A stretch of 17,977 nt of DNA from Spirochaetia bacterium (GTDB taxonomy: Bacteria; Spirochaetota; Spirochaetia; PWKH01), in assembly GCA_021736545.1 (NCBI GenBank), contig JAIPFS010000007.1:1-17977 (forward strand). The letters are read 5' to 3'. The stretch's first letter is position 1. The number at the start of each line of letters is the position of its first letter. The notes beneath the pieces are model-generated. The model was not told where the DNA came from. It worked only from the letters and a program-made list of their open reading frames with translations, and made no database searches. The translations under genes were made by a program, and so were the position numbers. Positions 1-7,012 of this stretch are shown piece after piece.

Positions 1-342
1 CTTTAATCAGTGTTGAGACGGCCTGTACCAAAGCCCAATCTTTTCCCAGCTTTAATGGGGGACCTTTGGCACTGGCCTTACTCTCAGCATCGTTCTGGGC
101 AAAATCTGCATTATATTCAATGATAGGCACGAGTTCACTTGTCACATGTTCTACCACCCCTCGTATAAGTTCTCTGCGTATCGTACGCTCACTTTTACTC
201 AGGATGGCTGCTAATAGAGTCGGAGAGGTGATCTTCTTATATTTATTCGTTCCTGAATAATGATATTGCAGCAATAATCGTTCTCCCCACGTAAAATGCG
301 TATGCGTACAGCCTGTTTTATGATAAGCTTTGGTCGTCCCAT
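1..342 (-). pseudogene. IS30-family transposase, N-terminal part, frameshifted and cut by window edge
   Basis: The minus strand encodes an IS30-type transposase start. From about 310 down to 1 one open frame reads HFTWGERLLLQYHYSG, then a helix-turn-helix ending in SERTIRRELIRG, then NADFAQNDAESKASAKGPPL, which matches the N-terminal HTH and the Y/N-A-D-x-A-Q...AKGPxLKLG segment of IS30 transposases. The catalytic DDE domain lies beyond the window. The only well-placed start, ATG at 342 with AGAGGT upstream (MGRPKL), is in a different frame; reaching the HTH frame needs a -1 shift near 316-330. There is a short A4 run at 316-319 (minus strand) where a ribosome could slip, but a lost base is the simpler explanation. 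The family assignment is from remembered motifs. The remains suggest an IS end lying between about 343 and 491. Confidence 0.72.
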
Positions 343-615
343 GGATACCTCTTTTTTAGTTTTTGTTGGTAAATTAACTATATCAGAGTTCTGTGGGACT
401 TTATTTTTTTTTCTTACTTTTTGCCGGACATTTTATTGTACTGTGCAGGTTGTTTTTTTGATCTTGATTTTTGTCTTGACATAAACTGACTGCCCCTGAT
501 ACAAGCACAACATGTTGTGCTTGTATCAGGGGCGCAATAATATTTTTAACTTAAGGGATTTTTGATACTTTCTTTGGCAAAAAGCAAGTTCCTATCCCTA
601 TATAACCACTCTGCC
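343..615. other. Non-coding stretch between IS30 remnant and beta-lactamase-like gene
   Basis: I see no convincing gene here. The stretch holds the AT-rich upstream end of the IS30 element (343 to about 490), whose terminal repeat I could not place, then the perfect palindrome at 492-533, then about 80 bp up to the stop codon of the minus-strand lipoprotein gene. Confidence 0.6.
492..533. repeat. Perfect 42-bp palindrome
   Basis: Two 21-base arms are exact reverse complements with no spacer; the left arm begins GCCCCTGATACAAG and the centre is ACATGT. It lies downstream of the lipoprotein gene (minus strand) and upstream of the IS30 remnant. As RNA it would form a very strong hairpin. On the minus strand no T-run follows, so it is not a textbook terminator for the lipoprotein gene; on plus a weak TATTTTT follows. 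Alternatives are a bidirectional terminator, a palindromic IS30-type insertion target, or a joint of two IS ends. Confidence 0.85.
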
Positions 616-2712
616 TTATTGCCAGGAAAGGTCCATGATTTGCCCGGGTTCTGCATAAAGGGCTACGTAATGCGGACCATCCTGGTCTTTGAGATCAATA
701 TTTGCAGAACCCCAGCCACGTTCAACCTGATTAAACTCTGAGTCCCAGACTATCCACCGGGACTCTTCAGGACCGTTAAATATCATCTGTGCATCAATTC
801 CCACCTGCTCAAGACAGACCCATTCAGTCAGATACTTTTCCTGAACCGATATTTCCAGATAAGAACCGTACTTAATCTTAGTTATATCTTCAAGGGGCCG
901 ATAGAGATTCCCCCTACAGGTCAGCCACTCCTGGCCATCTCTATCTATGACTTCCAGGTCAGATAAGTCTCTGCCAAGAACAATGGGGATTAAAATATCC
1001 ATTGTGGCAAGTGTATCTGTATTAACAGCAAGTGGTAGGTATTCATCTGCTTCTCCGGCAAAGATATTTCCTGGAAGATCGTCTTGGGCCAATAGTTTAA
1101 GTTTTGGTGATATGTCATAGTAATGGGTATATGATATGGCCAGATCATTGGCCAAGACCCAGGTTTTACCCATACGGTTCTCCCAGACAGAAGAAAAATT
1201 TGCACCACTATGCAGACGTTGGCCCAATGCGTATTCAGCATTATAATAATCTTTTGCCTGCCGCATGGCGATATATTCCCGACCATCTTTTTCAGTAAAC
1301 CTAAATTCCACTTCTGGAATATCCTCAGAGGCAAACCAGTCGTTTCCCCTCAAACTGAGATCTGAAAAAAAAGGCTCCCAACCTTCTTCATTTCTCATTT
1401 GTATTTCAATTTTATTATCCGGCTCTATATCTACACGGTACAGGCTTTGGTAATTGGCATAATACCCGGAAAGAGATTCTAAATAATCCTTGGAAGCCTC
1501 TACTGCCGGAGATTTTTCTCTGACAACAGGTTCAGGCATTTTATCCAGGGTCCCTTTATCAACCATAGCTGCAAGCAGGGCTTTTTCCGCCATCTTAGCC
1601 AGGTCAGCGTCAGGGGCATTTACTCCGGTAACTGCCACCCCGAGGTTTTCTTCAGGAATAACCCAAAGCTCTGTGGTGTAAGCCATGGTGCCCCCATTTT
1701 TAGTCAAGGCCTTTTTGCCCACATATTTGATTGCAGGGTGGGATACATTGTCCCAGCCCAGTCCATAACGCAAAAATTCAGTATTATCAATTACTTTAAA
1801 CTTCCCTTGTGTCTGATCTTTTTCCATAGCCTCAAGTGAATTTTCTGTAAGCAAAATTTCTTGATTGACTATCCCCTGGCTAGAGATCAAATCCATAAAG
1901 CGCACCAGATCTGTTGGCGTTGAAACAATACCCCCTGCCCCGTATATGTTCATATATTCCATGGGCAGTTCTTCTCCTTGGTGATAAACTCCTGCGTATG
2001 TGCCTTTTTCATAAGATCCGGTGGCAAACCTGCTATTGTCCATGCCCAGGGGATCGAACAATTCTTTTTGCACATATTCTGTAAAGGGCATTCCAGTTAC
2101 TTTTTGGATTACAATTTCAGCCAGGGTAAAACCATCGTTGCAATAGACATTCATGTACCCTGGTTTGTGCTTAAGCCGGCTGTTTTTTAAAGCTTTGTAT
2201 GCTGCTTCCTGGTATTCATCCCAGGGCTTGATGGTCATGCCCCCTCGGTAATAAGAACCTGGTAGCCCGGAGGAGTGATTAAGTAGCATACGGATGGTGA
2301 TGTCCTTGTACTCTTCAGACTGCATTTCAAAATCCGGCAAATAAGTCACTACCGGATCATCAAGACTGACCTTACCCTGATCAACCAATTGCATAATTGC
2401 TGCAGCTGTAAAGACTTTGCTTACAGAGCCAATATTAAACAATGTCTGACTGGTGACAGGAATTTGAGACTCTTGATCAGCATATCCAAATTCCTGAGTC
2501 CAGAGAAGATCATGGTCAGACATAAGGGCAATAGAAAGTGAAACGTTTTTATCAGCTTCCAGGACCTTTTGCCCCATTTCATTGATTACAGAATAGGACT
2601 TATAGTCATGTTCATTGCTATTTGAAGGAACAGATGTTGGCGTGGCGCAAGAACTGAATATAAATAATACAATCAGTAAAACCAAAGAGATTTTGATAGT
2701 TTGTTTTTTCAT
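616..2712 (-). CDS. Serine beta-lactamase-fold lipoprotein (class C / D-Ala-D-Ala peptidase-like hydrolase)
   Basis: A 698-aa protein. Residues 1-22 form a lipoprotein signal (MKKQ, hydrophobic core, then IFSSC with Cys22 as lipidation site), so the enzyme should sit on the outside of a membrane. Residues about 35-390 are the beta-lactamase/penicillin-binding fold of family S12: SVSK at 96-99 gives the nucleophile Ser96 and Lys99, YCN at 190-192 is the second motif (Tyr190), and TKNGGT near 340 stands where the KTG/HxG box is expected. The C-terminal 300 residues are a separate beta-rich part I cannot name; such tails are common in S12 hydrolases. The start has AAGGTTGG upstream. Substrate is unknown: peptidoglycan peptides, esters or D-amino-acid peptides are all possible, and resistance to beta-lactams cannot be claimed. 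It stands alone between mobile elements. Confidence 0.85.
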   Translation of the reverse strand: MKKQTIKISLVLLIVLFIFSSCATPTSVPSNSNEHDYKSYSVINEMGQKVLEADKNVSLSIALMSDHDLLWTQEFGYADQESQIPVTSQTLFNIGSVSKVFTAAAIMQLVDQGKVSLDDPVVTYLPDFEMQSEEYKDITIRMLLNHSSGLPGSYYRGGMTIKPWDEYQEAAYKALKNSRLKHKPGYMNVYCNDGFTLAEIVIQKVTGMPFTEYVQKELFDPLGMDNSRFATGSYEKGTYAGVYHQGEELPMEYMNIYGAGGIVSTPTDLVRFMDLISSQGIVNQEILLTENSLEAMEKDQTQGKFKVIDNTEFLRYGLGWDNVSHPAIKYVGKKALTKNGGTMAYTTELWVIPEENLGVAVTGVNAPDADLAKMAEKALLAAMVDKGTLDKMPEPVVREKSPAVEASKDYLESLSGYYANYQSLYRVDIEPDNKIEIQMRNEEGWEPFFSDLSLRGNDWFASEDIPEVEFRFTEKDGREYIAMRQAKDYYNAEYALGQRLHSGANFSSVWENRMGKTWVLANDLAISYTHYYDISPKLKLLAQDDLPGNIFAGEADEYLPLAVNTDTLATMDILIPIVLGRDLSDLEVIDRDGQEWLTCRGNLYRPLEDITKIKYGSYLEISVQEKYLTEWVCLEQVGIDAQMIFNGPEESRWIVWDSEFNQVERGWGSANIDLKDQDGPHYVALYAEPGQIMDLSWQ

Positions 2713-2920
2713 TTTTTACCAACCTTGTATACAAAAACTTTTATAATAAGCTGATTCTATCATTTGTTACTCTGTTTAAAAAGATATAAACCAATAATTA
2801 TTGAGCTTTAAACGCACAATGATTGCCTACAGCTAGTTTTCTATGGATGTAAGCATAATTTACTGTTTGAATATAAAACTACTGGGGTATGCACATGACT
2901 GCCGTGCACCCCACATCTAG

Positions 2921-3128
2921 GTGCGCTCGGTATGAGCATTCTCTAACGGGTGAAAGTCCCGAGTACGGGTGATAGCGCCAAGTACATAGCCAAGAGCAAG
3001 GGTGTCCTCCGTGAGGGGGAATCTGAAGAAAGCTGGAGGCAAACTTCTGGCCTGACGAACAGGAATCTCATCAGGCATAGCCTGACGGATAAGGTTGCCT
3101 AACAAACTGAAGTCCGAAAGCTATACGG
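2921..3128 (+). mobile_element. Group II intron A, 5' segment (domain I part)
   Basis: Begins with the group II 5' signature GTGCG at 2921 and continues with CTCGGTATGAG, then AACGGGTGAAAGTCCCGAG, ending near AACTGAAGTCCGAAAG, all typical of domain I of bacterial group II introns. It stops abruptly at 3128 where a transposon begins; the remaining intron sequence resumes at 6408. Upstream, 2886-2914 can fold into a bulged hairpin (GGGG-TGCAC with GTGCA-CCCC). The plus-strand open frame here is absent; the minus-strand open reading frame over 2917-3105 is a shadow of structured RNA. Confidence 0.85.
3122..3128. repeat. Left copy of 7-bp direct repeat (transposon target duplication)
   Basis: TATACGG at 3122-3128 is repeated at 6401-6407. 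Removing one copy and everything between restores a continuous group II intron sequence, so these are best read as the target-site duplication of the 3129-6400 transposon. Confidence 0.7.
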
Positions 3129-3229
3129 TCTTAAGCTATAAATTATCTTAACAAAAAAACCTTAGAAAATTACGAAATCTCTTTGAGTAAAAAGTGTGGT
3201 AGAATAGAAAGAAAACCAAAAAAAAGGAC

Positions 3230-3268
3230 GAGGAGAAGCGAACTCTCTAGCAAGATAAACTTCTCCTC
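3230..3268. repeat. Hairpin with 9-bp perfect stem at left end of transposon
   Basis: GAGGAGAAG at 3230-3238 pairs exactly with CTTCTCCTC at 3260-3268 around a 21-base loop, directly before the first transposon gene. It could block transcription or translation entering from outside, a common protection in transposons, or be an end-binding site. The right arm also lies where the ribosome-binding site of the next gene would be expected, and no good Shine-Dalgarno is seen for that gene. Confidence 0.6.
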
Positions 3269-3279
3269 ACCCAAAAACA

Positions 3280-3852
3280 ATGTTCTTAGAGATTGCCGTA
3301 GAATTCATAAAAGTTCAAGTCCTTTCTACTGAAATTTCTCATCCTGAATGTTCTTTATTTGGTATCATTTTTTGTCCCTGCTGCGGCAAGAGGCTGCATG
3401 GTCACGGCTGGCGGCAACGGTACTTTATTGATGCTGACTTAAAGGAATTTCTTATCTGGATACATAGGAAACACTGCCCTAATTGCGGTATGACTTTTAC
3501 GCTCTTACCCAAATGGGTCCACGCATTTAAATGCTTCAGTGTAGAATTAATACAACAGGTATTGCATGCAGCTTTCACTACCGGGCATTTAGGGAATCGA
3601 TACCAAGTGAACCGGACACTTCAGCGAACATGGAGAACACAATATATTGCCCGATCCAGTCTTGAAACCAACTATGATGCTGTTGAATTTACGAAAGCAA
3701 AAAAAAGCATTATTCCAGACAGCTGTCTTGCAAGTCCTTTAAAGCTGCAGATTCTAACGCAAAAATTACATGGGAAAATGGAGGCCCTTTCTTTTAAGCC
3801 TCCAGGACCCCACCATCATTTACTGCTGTTCATCCCCATGTGCCTCCTGTAG
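3280..3852 (+). CDS. Zinc-ribbon accessory protein of transposon (DUF6431-like)
   Basis: A 190-aa protein with two CxxC pairs: CPCCG near residues 31-35 and CPNCG near 66-70, separated by a stretch with several His and Arg (HGHGWRQRYF). This is the layout of the DUF6431 family as I remember it, which occurs beside DDE transposase/ATPase pairs; the family name is from memory. The rest is basic and could bind DNA, for example transposon ends or target. The start codon lacks a clear Shine-Dalgarno. Its stop (TAG, 3850-3852) lies inside the left arm of a hairpin that covers the next gene's ribosome-binding site, so translation of this gene probably controls the transposase. Function unproven. Confidence 0.65.
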   Translation: MFLEIAVEFIKVQVLSTEISHPECSLFGIIFCPCCGKRLHGHGWRQRYFIDADLKEFLIWIHRKHCPNCGMTFTLLPKWVHAFKCFSVELIQQVLHAAFTTGHLGNRYQVNRTLQRTWRTQYIARSSLETNYDAVEFTKAKKSIIPDSCLASPLKLQILTQKLHGKMEALSFKPPGPHHHLLLFIPMCLL

Positions 3853-3882
3853 GCTGAAGGGATATCTATTCCCTACAGGAGG
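3843..3882 (+). promoter_or_regulatory. Hairpin sequestering the transposase Shine-Dalgarno
   Basis: CCTCCTGTAGG at 3843-3853 pairs over all 11 bases with CCTACAGGAGG at 3872-3882. The right arm contains AGGAGG, the ribosome-binding site of the transposase ATG at 3888; the left arm contains the stop codon of the upstream gene. When the hairpin forms the site is hidden; a ribosome finishing the upstream gene would open it. A competing inner stem (AGGGA 3858-3862 with TCCCT 3870-3874) would free the site. The pairing is seen; the regulation is inferred. Confidence 0.65.
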
Positions 3883-3887
3883 CTTCT

Positions 3888-5135
3888 ATGGATAGCATGA
3901 AACAAGAAAGAATTGCATTGTTTCGCTTCGGTATTATCTTCCCCCTGCTAGATGATCGTCTTCAATGGGGGGAGACTAGCCATATGATTGATGAACTCTG
4001 TGCCCAGAGCTACGAGATCCCGTATTCAAACCGAACAAAGATCAGTAAAGGAACTGTGTACAATTGGCTGCGCCGGTATAACCGTAAACAGCGCATGGAG
4101 GATCTGTATCCTGCTCCCAGAAAGGATAAAGGCCGGTTCCGAAGTCTGAGCACGGAAACAGAATTGTCCTTACGCCATTTTCGTGACGAACATCCGCAGG
4201 TCAAGCTGACAACTCTCGTTGACATGGCGGTCAAAGAAGGGCTCTTTCTTCCCTCGGAAGAGGTAAGCATGGCTGTCGTCTATCGTATGTTCAAAGAATA
4301 TGACCGCAATCGAAAAGCCAAAAACACAAAAGATATGCGGCGGTTCAGCATGGAACATTGCAATGAATGCTGGATGTTGGATGCAATGACCGGTCCAACC
4401 GTGCGCATTACCGTCGATGGCAAACAAAAGATGGTAAAAGCGAAACTATGGGCTCTTATTGACGATAAGAGTCGACTCATCACCTATGCCCAGTTTTATA
4501 AAGATGAAACAGCTGAAAGCTTAATTGACTGCATCATCAAGGGGTTTTCTTCCAGGGGCCTGCCCCGCAAAATTTTTACCGATAACGGTTCAGCGATGCG
4601 TGATCACCGCCTGAAGTTAGGGCTGGCAGAGTTGAAAGTGCAGCTTTCCTATGCAAAACCCTTCTCTCCTACATCAAAGGCAAAAATTGAACGCTTTTTT
4701 TCCACTGTCCGGATGCAGTTTCTTCCTCCGCTTGCCGCACAAACACTGGATCTCTATGAGCTGAACAAAGCTTGGAAACGGTATATGCAGCATTACAATA
4801 CCCGCTACCATGCAGGGATCAGGGCAACACCGCTTGAAGTCTATCTCAGTGAAATTGAAGCTGTTCGGCCAGCACCGCCGGAAATGCACCCATATTTCAG
4901 AAATCATCTAACAAGAAAAGTTTCTGCTGCTCGTACCATAAGTCTCAATAACCGTTTCTATGAGGTTCCCATTGGGTATACCGGGCTCACCCTTGATCTG
5001 AGGTTTTCCGATCAAACCCATGTAGAGGCATTTTATAACAATTCATCGATTGGTTTGCTCAAACTGTGTGATCAAATCGCCAATTCACGGGCTCATCGTC
5101 AGTCACTTCCTTCTCTGAATGGAGGTAAACAATGA
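3888..5135 (+). CDS. DDE transposase with rve-type catalytic core
   Basis: A 415-aa transposase. Residues 1-145 are DNA-binding, with helix-turn-helix-like segments around KGTVYNWLRRY and a second around SMAVVYRMFKEYDR. The catalytic core runs from about 155 to 290: Asp165 in CWMLDAMTG, Asp232 in FTDNGS and Glu268 in AKIERFF. The last two are separated by exactly 35 residues, the D,D-35-E spacing of integrases and Mu/IS481/TniA-type transposases. The C-terminal part (330-415) holds a small beta-barrel-like segment (RTISLNNRFYEVPIGY) as in Mu/TniA proteins. The stop overlaps the ATPase start by four bases (ATGA), indicating translational coupling. All catalytic residues are present, so the gene appears active. 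Confidence 0.9.
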   Translation: MDSMKQERIALFRFGIIFPLLDDRLQWGETSHMIDELCAQSYEIPYSNRTKISKGTVYNWLRRYNRKQRMEDLYPAPRKDKGRFRSLSTETELSLRHFRDEHPQVKLTTLVDMAVKEGLFLPSEEVSMAVVYRMFKEYDRNRKAKNTKDMRRFSMEHCNECWMLDAMTGPTVRITVDGKQKMVKAKLWALIDDKSRLITYAQFYKDETAESLIDCIIKGFSSRGLPRKIFTDNGSAMRDHRLKLGLAELKVQLSYAKPFSPTSKAKIERFFSTVRMQFLPPLAAQTLDLYELNKAWKRYMQHYNTRYHAGIRATPLEVYLSEIEAVRPAPPEMHPYFRNHLTRKVSAARTISLNNRFYEVPIGYTGLTLDLRFSDQTHVEAFYNNSSIGLLKLCDQIANSRAHRQSLPSLNGGKQ

Positions 5136-5953
5136 ACGGTAATCACGATATTAAAACCTATTATGGATTTCATCGACAGCCATTTGCCAGCCATCTGCCT
5201 ATTGATCAGCTCTATCAGCTCACTTCAATGATCAATATCGGTGAACGCTGTCTCTTTGCTATTTCCAATGCTTTGGTATTTGTGATCATTGGAGAAATCG
5301 GCTCAGGAAAATCCACGGCCCTTCGGTATACGATCAGTCACCTTTCCGAAAAGCATTACCAAATCCTTCATATTATTGGCGGTTCCTGGAGTTTTGTAGA
5401 ACTGCTGAGGCAAAGTATGAATGCTCTCGGCGTCTATACCCGTACAAATCAGCAAACAACTATGCTTAAGCAGATTTATGAAGCATTCTCCCAAATCCGC
5501 TCCGATGGCCGGGAACCGGTGCTCTTCATAGATGAATGCGACTTATTCAAGCAGAATGTCTTTTCTCAACTTCATCTGCTCTGCCAGCAAAACCCTGATG
5601 ACAGCAGAATCCTTCCAATCGTCATGTGCGGACAGGATACACTCTTTGAGAAGCTTCGCCATCCCTATGCACGTCCTTTGATGTCCCGCGTGATGAACGG
5701 CTTTAACTTAAGAAGCATGTCCCAGCAGGAATGTATAGGGTACATGAAACATCATCTGACGGACATTGCCGGCGGGCAGGAAGGAATCTTCTCCGACCAG
5801 GCTCTTATTGCGGTGACACAGGCTTCAGGCTGTATTCCTCGTAATATTAACACTATTTGCCTATTGGCCCTGAAGCATGGCATGGACCAGCAGCTGAAGA
5901 ATATTACCCCTGAGGTAATTCGTCTCGTCACAAAGGAGTGGTGGCAATGTTAA
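5132..5953 (+). CDS. AAA ATPase, ExeA/TniB-type transposition regulator
   Basis: A 273-aa ATPase. The N-terminus YYGFHRQPFAS is typical of ExeA/TniB/MuB-like proteins. Walker A is GEIGSGKST at about 54-62 and Walker B is LFIDECD at about 131-137; sensor-type residues follow in PIVMCGQDTL and SRVMNGF. In Mu, Tn7 and Tn5090 such proteins bind DNA with ATP, choose the target and activate the transposase; the same role is inferred here. It overlaps the transposase gene by four bases at its start and the following small gene by seven bases at its end, so all three are probably translated together. Confidence 0.88.
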   Translation: MNGNHDIKTYYGFHRQPFASHLPIDQLYQLTSMINIGERCLFAISNALVFVIIGEIGSGKSTALRYTISHLSEKHYQILHIIGGSWSFVELLRQSMNALGVYTRTNQQTTMLKQIYEAFSQIRSDGREPVLFIDECDLFKQNVFSQLHLLCQQNPDDSRILPIVMCGQDTLFEKLRHPYARPLMSRVMNGFNLRSMSQQECIGYMKHHLTDIAGGQEGIFSDQALIAVTQASGCIPRNINTICLLALKHGMDQQLKNITPEVIRLVTKEWWQC

Positions 5954-6234
5954 CACTAATTATTCGGATGCGGACTTTTGTTAGATACGGGCGGCTGCTT
6001 CGTCACGGTCGGTCAGGACTGCATCTGTTCATCTGTGATGAACAGGGAAATGAACTCAGGGAAGGAACACCTGAATATTATGATCTTGCCCTGGCTTACC
6101 TGTATGCTAGTCTCTATGAATATTACACAAGACATACAAGCAAATGGAAATTCTGGAAACGTGTCAAAATAGATGCCAATGACACGCTGGATTCAGTCCA
6201 AGAAACCGATATCCAGCTGGAATTTGATTTCTGA
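5947..6234 (+). CDS. Small basic protein encoded in transposon
   Basis: A 95-aa protein starting at the ATG at 5947, chosen because AAGGAG stands eight bases upstream; a GTG at 5938 in the same frame is an alternative. It overlaps the ATPase stop. The sequence has a basic N-terminus (RMRTFVRYGRLLRHGR), an aromatic helix (ALAYLYASLYEYYTR), a basic patch (KWKFWKRVK) and an acidic tail ending IQLEFDF. I do not recognise it. Its place after an rve transposase and ATPase is where Tn5090-like elements encode a target-selection factor (TniQ), but it is far too small and lacks zinc ligands. It may be a targeting or host-interaction accessory. Confidence 0.7.
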   Translation: MLTLIIRMRTFVRYGRLLRHGRSGLHLFICDEQGNELREGTPEYYDLALAYLYASLYEYYTRHTSKWKFWKRVKIDANDTLDSVQETDIQLEFDF

Positions 6235-6295
6235 CCGGAAAGGAAATCCTCAGACTCATAAAAGGGGAATATCTTTCATTCTGCATAGTCAATTG

Positions 6296-6330
6296 CGCTT
6301 CTCTTTCTTTGGAGAAGCGTTTCTTTTTCT
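6296..6330 (+). terminator. Rho-independent terminator of the transposon gene block
   Basis: CGCTTCTC (6296-6303) pairs with GAGAAGCG (6312-6319) over eight bases around a short loop and is followed by TTTCTTTTTCT. It lies 61 bp after the last transposon gene and just inside the right end. Confidence 0.75.
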
Positions 6331-6400
6331 CAGAATAGTACTACCGTTTTTCTTGTTAAAACAATTCGTAATAATTACTTCCATATAATTAGCAAATCAA

Positions 6401-6407
6401 TATACGG
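6401..6407. repeat. Right copy of 7-bp direct repeat (transposon target duplication)
   Basis: TATACGG, identical to 3122-3128. Group II intron sequence (AGTCAGGGGTGTAAATG) resumes immediately after it. Confidence 0.7.
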
Positions 6408-7012
6408 AGTCAGGGGTGTAAATGAGGCAGGCGGATGGAAGGAAAGAGCATGTCCTTACCCGAGGAGGTCTTGCAGGAAGCCCAGGCTATGGAGGCCAAC
6501 GACGGCAAAAGCCCTGAATACTAGCGAATAGGGGCTAGTAACTGCAAGAAGTCAGATGAAGGCATAGTAGGGGGAAACCCTGAAGGCTGGAATGTCAGGA
6601 GGGAGTTAGTAAATGAAGGATACCCCACTGGTCAAAGAAGGCAGAAGCTGTACACGTAGTGGTGGCAGACTCTATGCGCCTGAAGCCCGGAAGGCGGAGA
6701 GCGTGGAGGGAGAGCCGAGAGAGTGCGGGATGTCTGAAAACAACTCGACCGACGCAGAACGAGTAGATTTGCTAGAAAAGATACTGGATGAGCGCAATCT
6801 CCAGAGGGCATACAAGAGAGTATGCGCCAACAAGGGGAGTGCGGGAATTGACGGTATTGGGACCAAAGGGCTGCTCAGCCAAATAACTGAGATGGGGCTT
6901 GGAAATCTCAAGGAGCAGATACGAAAGGGGAAGTATCGTCCTCAACCAGTCCTAAGGGTAGAAATACCTAAGGAAGGGGGCAAGACGAGAAACCTGGGAA
7001 TCCCGAGGGTCA
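6408..7012 (+). mobile_element. Group II intron A, continuation (domain I-IV part), 3' truncated
   Basis: Picks up the intron where 3128 left off: AAATGAGGCAGGCGGATGG, then CTTACCCGAGGAGGTCTTG, GAAGTCAGATGAAGGCATAG and the GGGGGAAACCCTGAAGGC segment, all landmarks of one well-known bacterial group II class (recognised from memory). The intron-encoded protein begins at 6613 and breaks off near 7012, where intron B begins on the other strand. Domains V and VI and the 3' splice site are missing, so it cannot splice or move unaided. Confidence 0.78.
6613..7012 (+). pseudogene. Group II intron reverse transcriptase/maturase, 5' fragment (intron A)
   Basis: About 133 residues of an LtrA-like protein remain. 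The ATG at 6613 has AGGAGGGAG upstream. Residues about 55-135 carry the RT-0/RT-1 region: LDERNLQRAYKRVCANKG, GIDGIG, IRKGKYRPQPVLRVEIPK and the conserved LGIP. The palm domain with the YADD catalytic motif, the maturase and endonuclease domains are all missing (a full protein has over 400 residues). After about 7012 the frame reads into the antisense strand of intron B and stops at 7044. Confidence 0.85.

Larger units (their letters stand above)
3129..6400 (+). mobile_element. Four-gene DDE transposon inserted into group II intron A
   Basis: A 3272-bp unit bounded by TATACGG direct repeats. All four genes run on plus: a zinc-ribbon protein, a DDE transposase, an AAA ATPase and a small basic protein. 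The rve-type transposase followed by an overlapping ATPase is the organisation of the Tn7/Tn5090/Mu/IS21 group of transposons (established for those families). Terminal inverted repeats are only weak: an AATTxTxTTAACAA-type match occurs near both ends (about 3141 on plus and about 6369 on the complement). A terminator closes the gene block. The ends and the repeat were found by eye, so the boundaries are inferred. Confidence 0.72.

Noticed and set aside
616..2712. Acquired beta-lactam resistance gene
   Set aside because: The S12 fold motifs also fit esterases and D-peptidases; sequence alone gives no evidence of antibiotic hydrolysis.
2917..3105. Minus-strand 62-aa open frame
   Set aside because: Antisense of the group II intron A domain I RNA.
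4010..4907. Several minus-strand open frames inside the transposase gene
   Set aside because: Shadows of a clear D,D-35-E transposase on plus.
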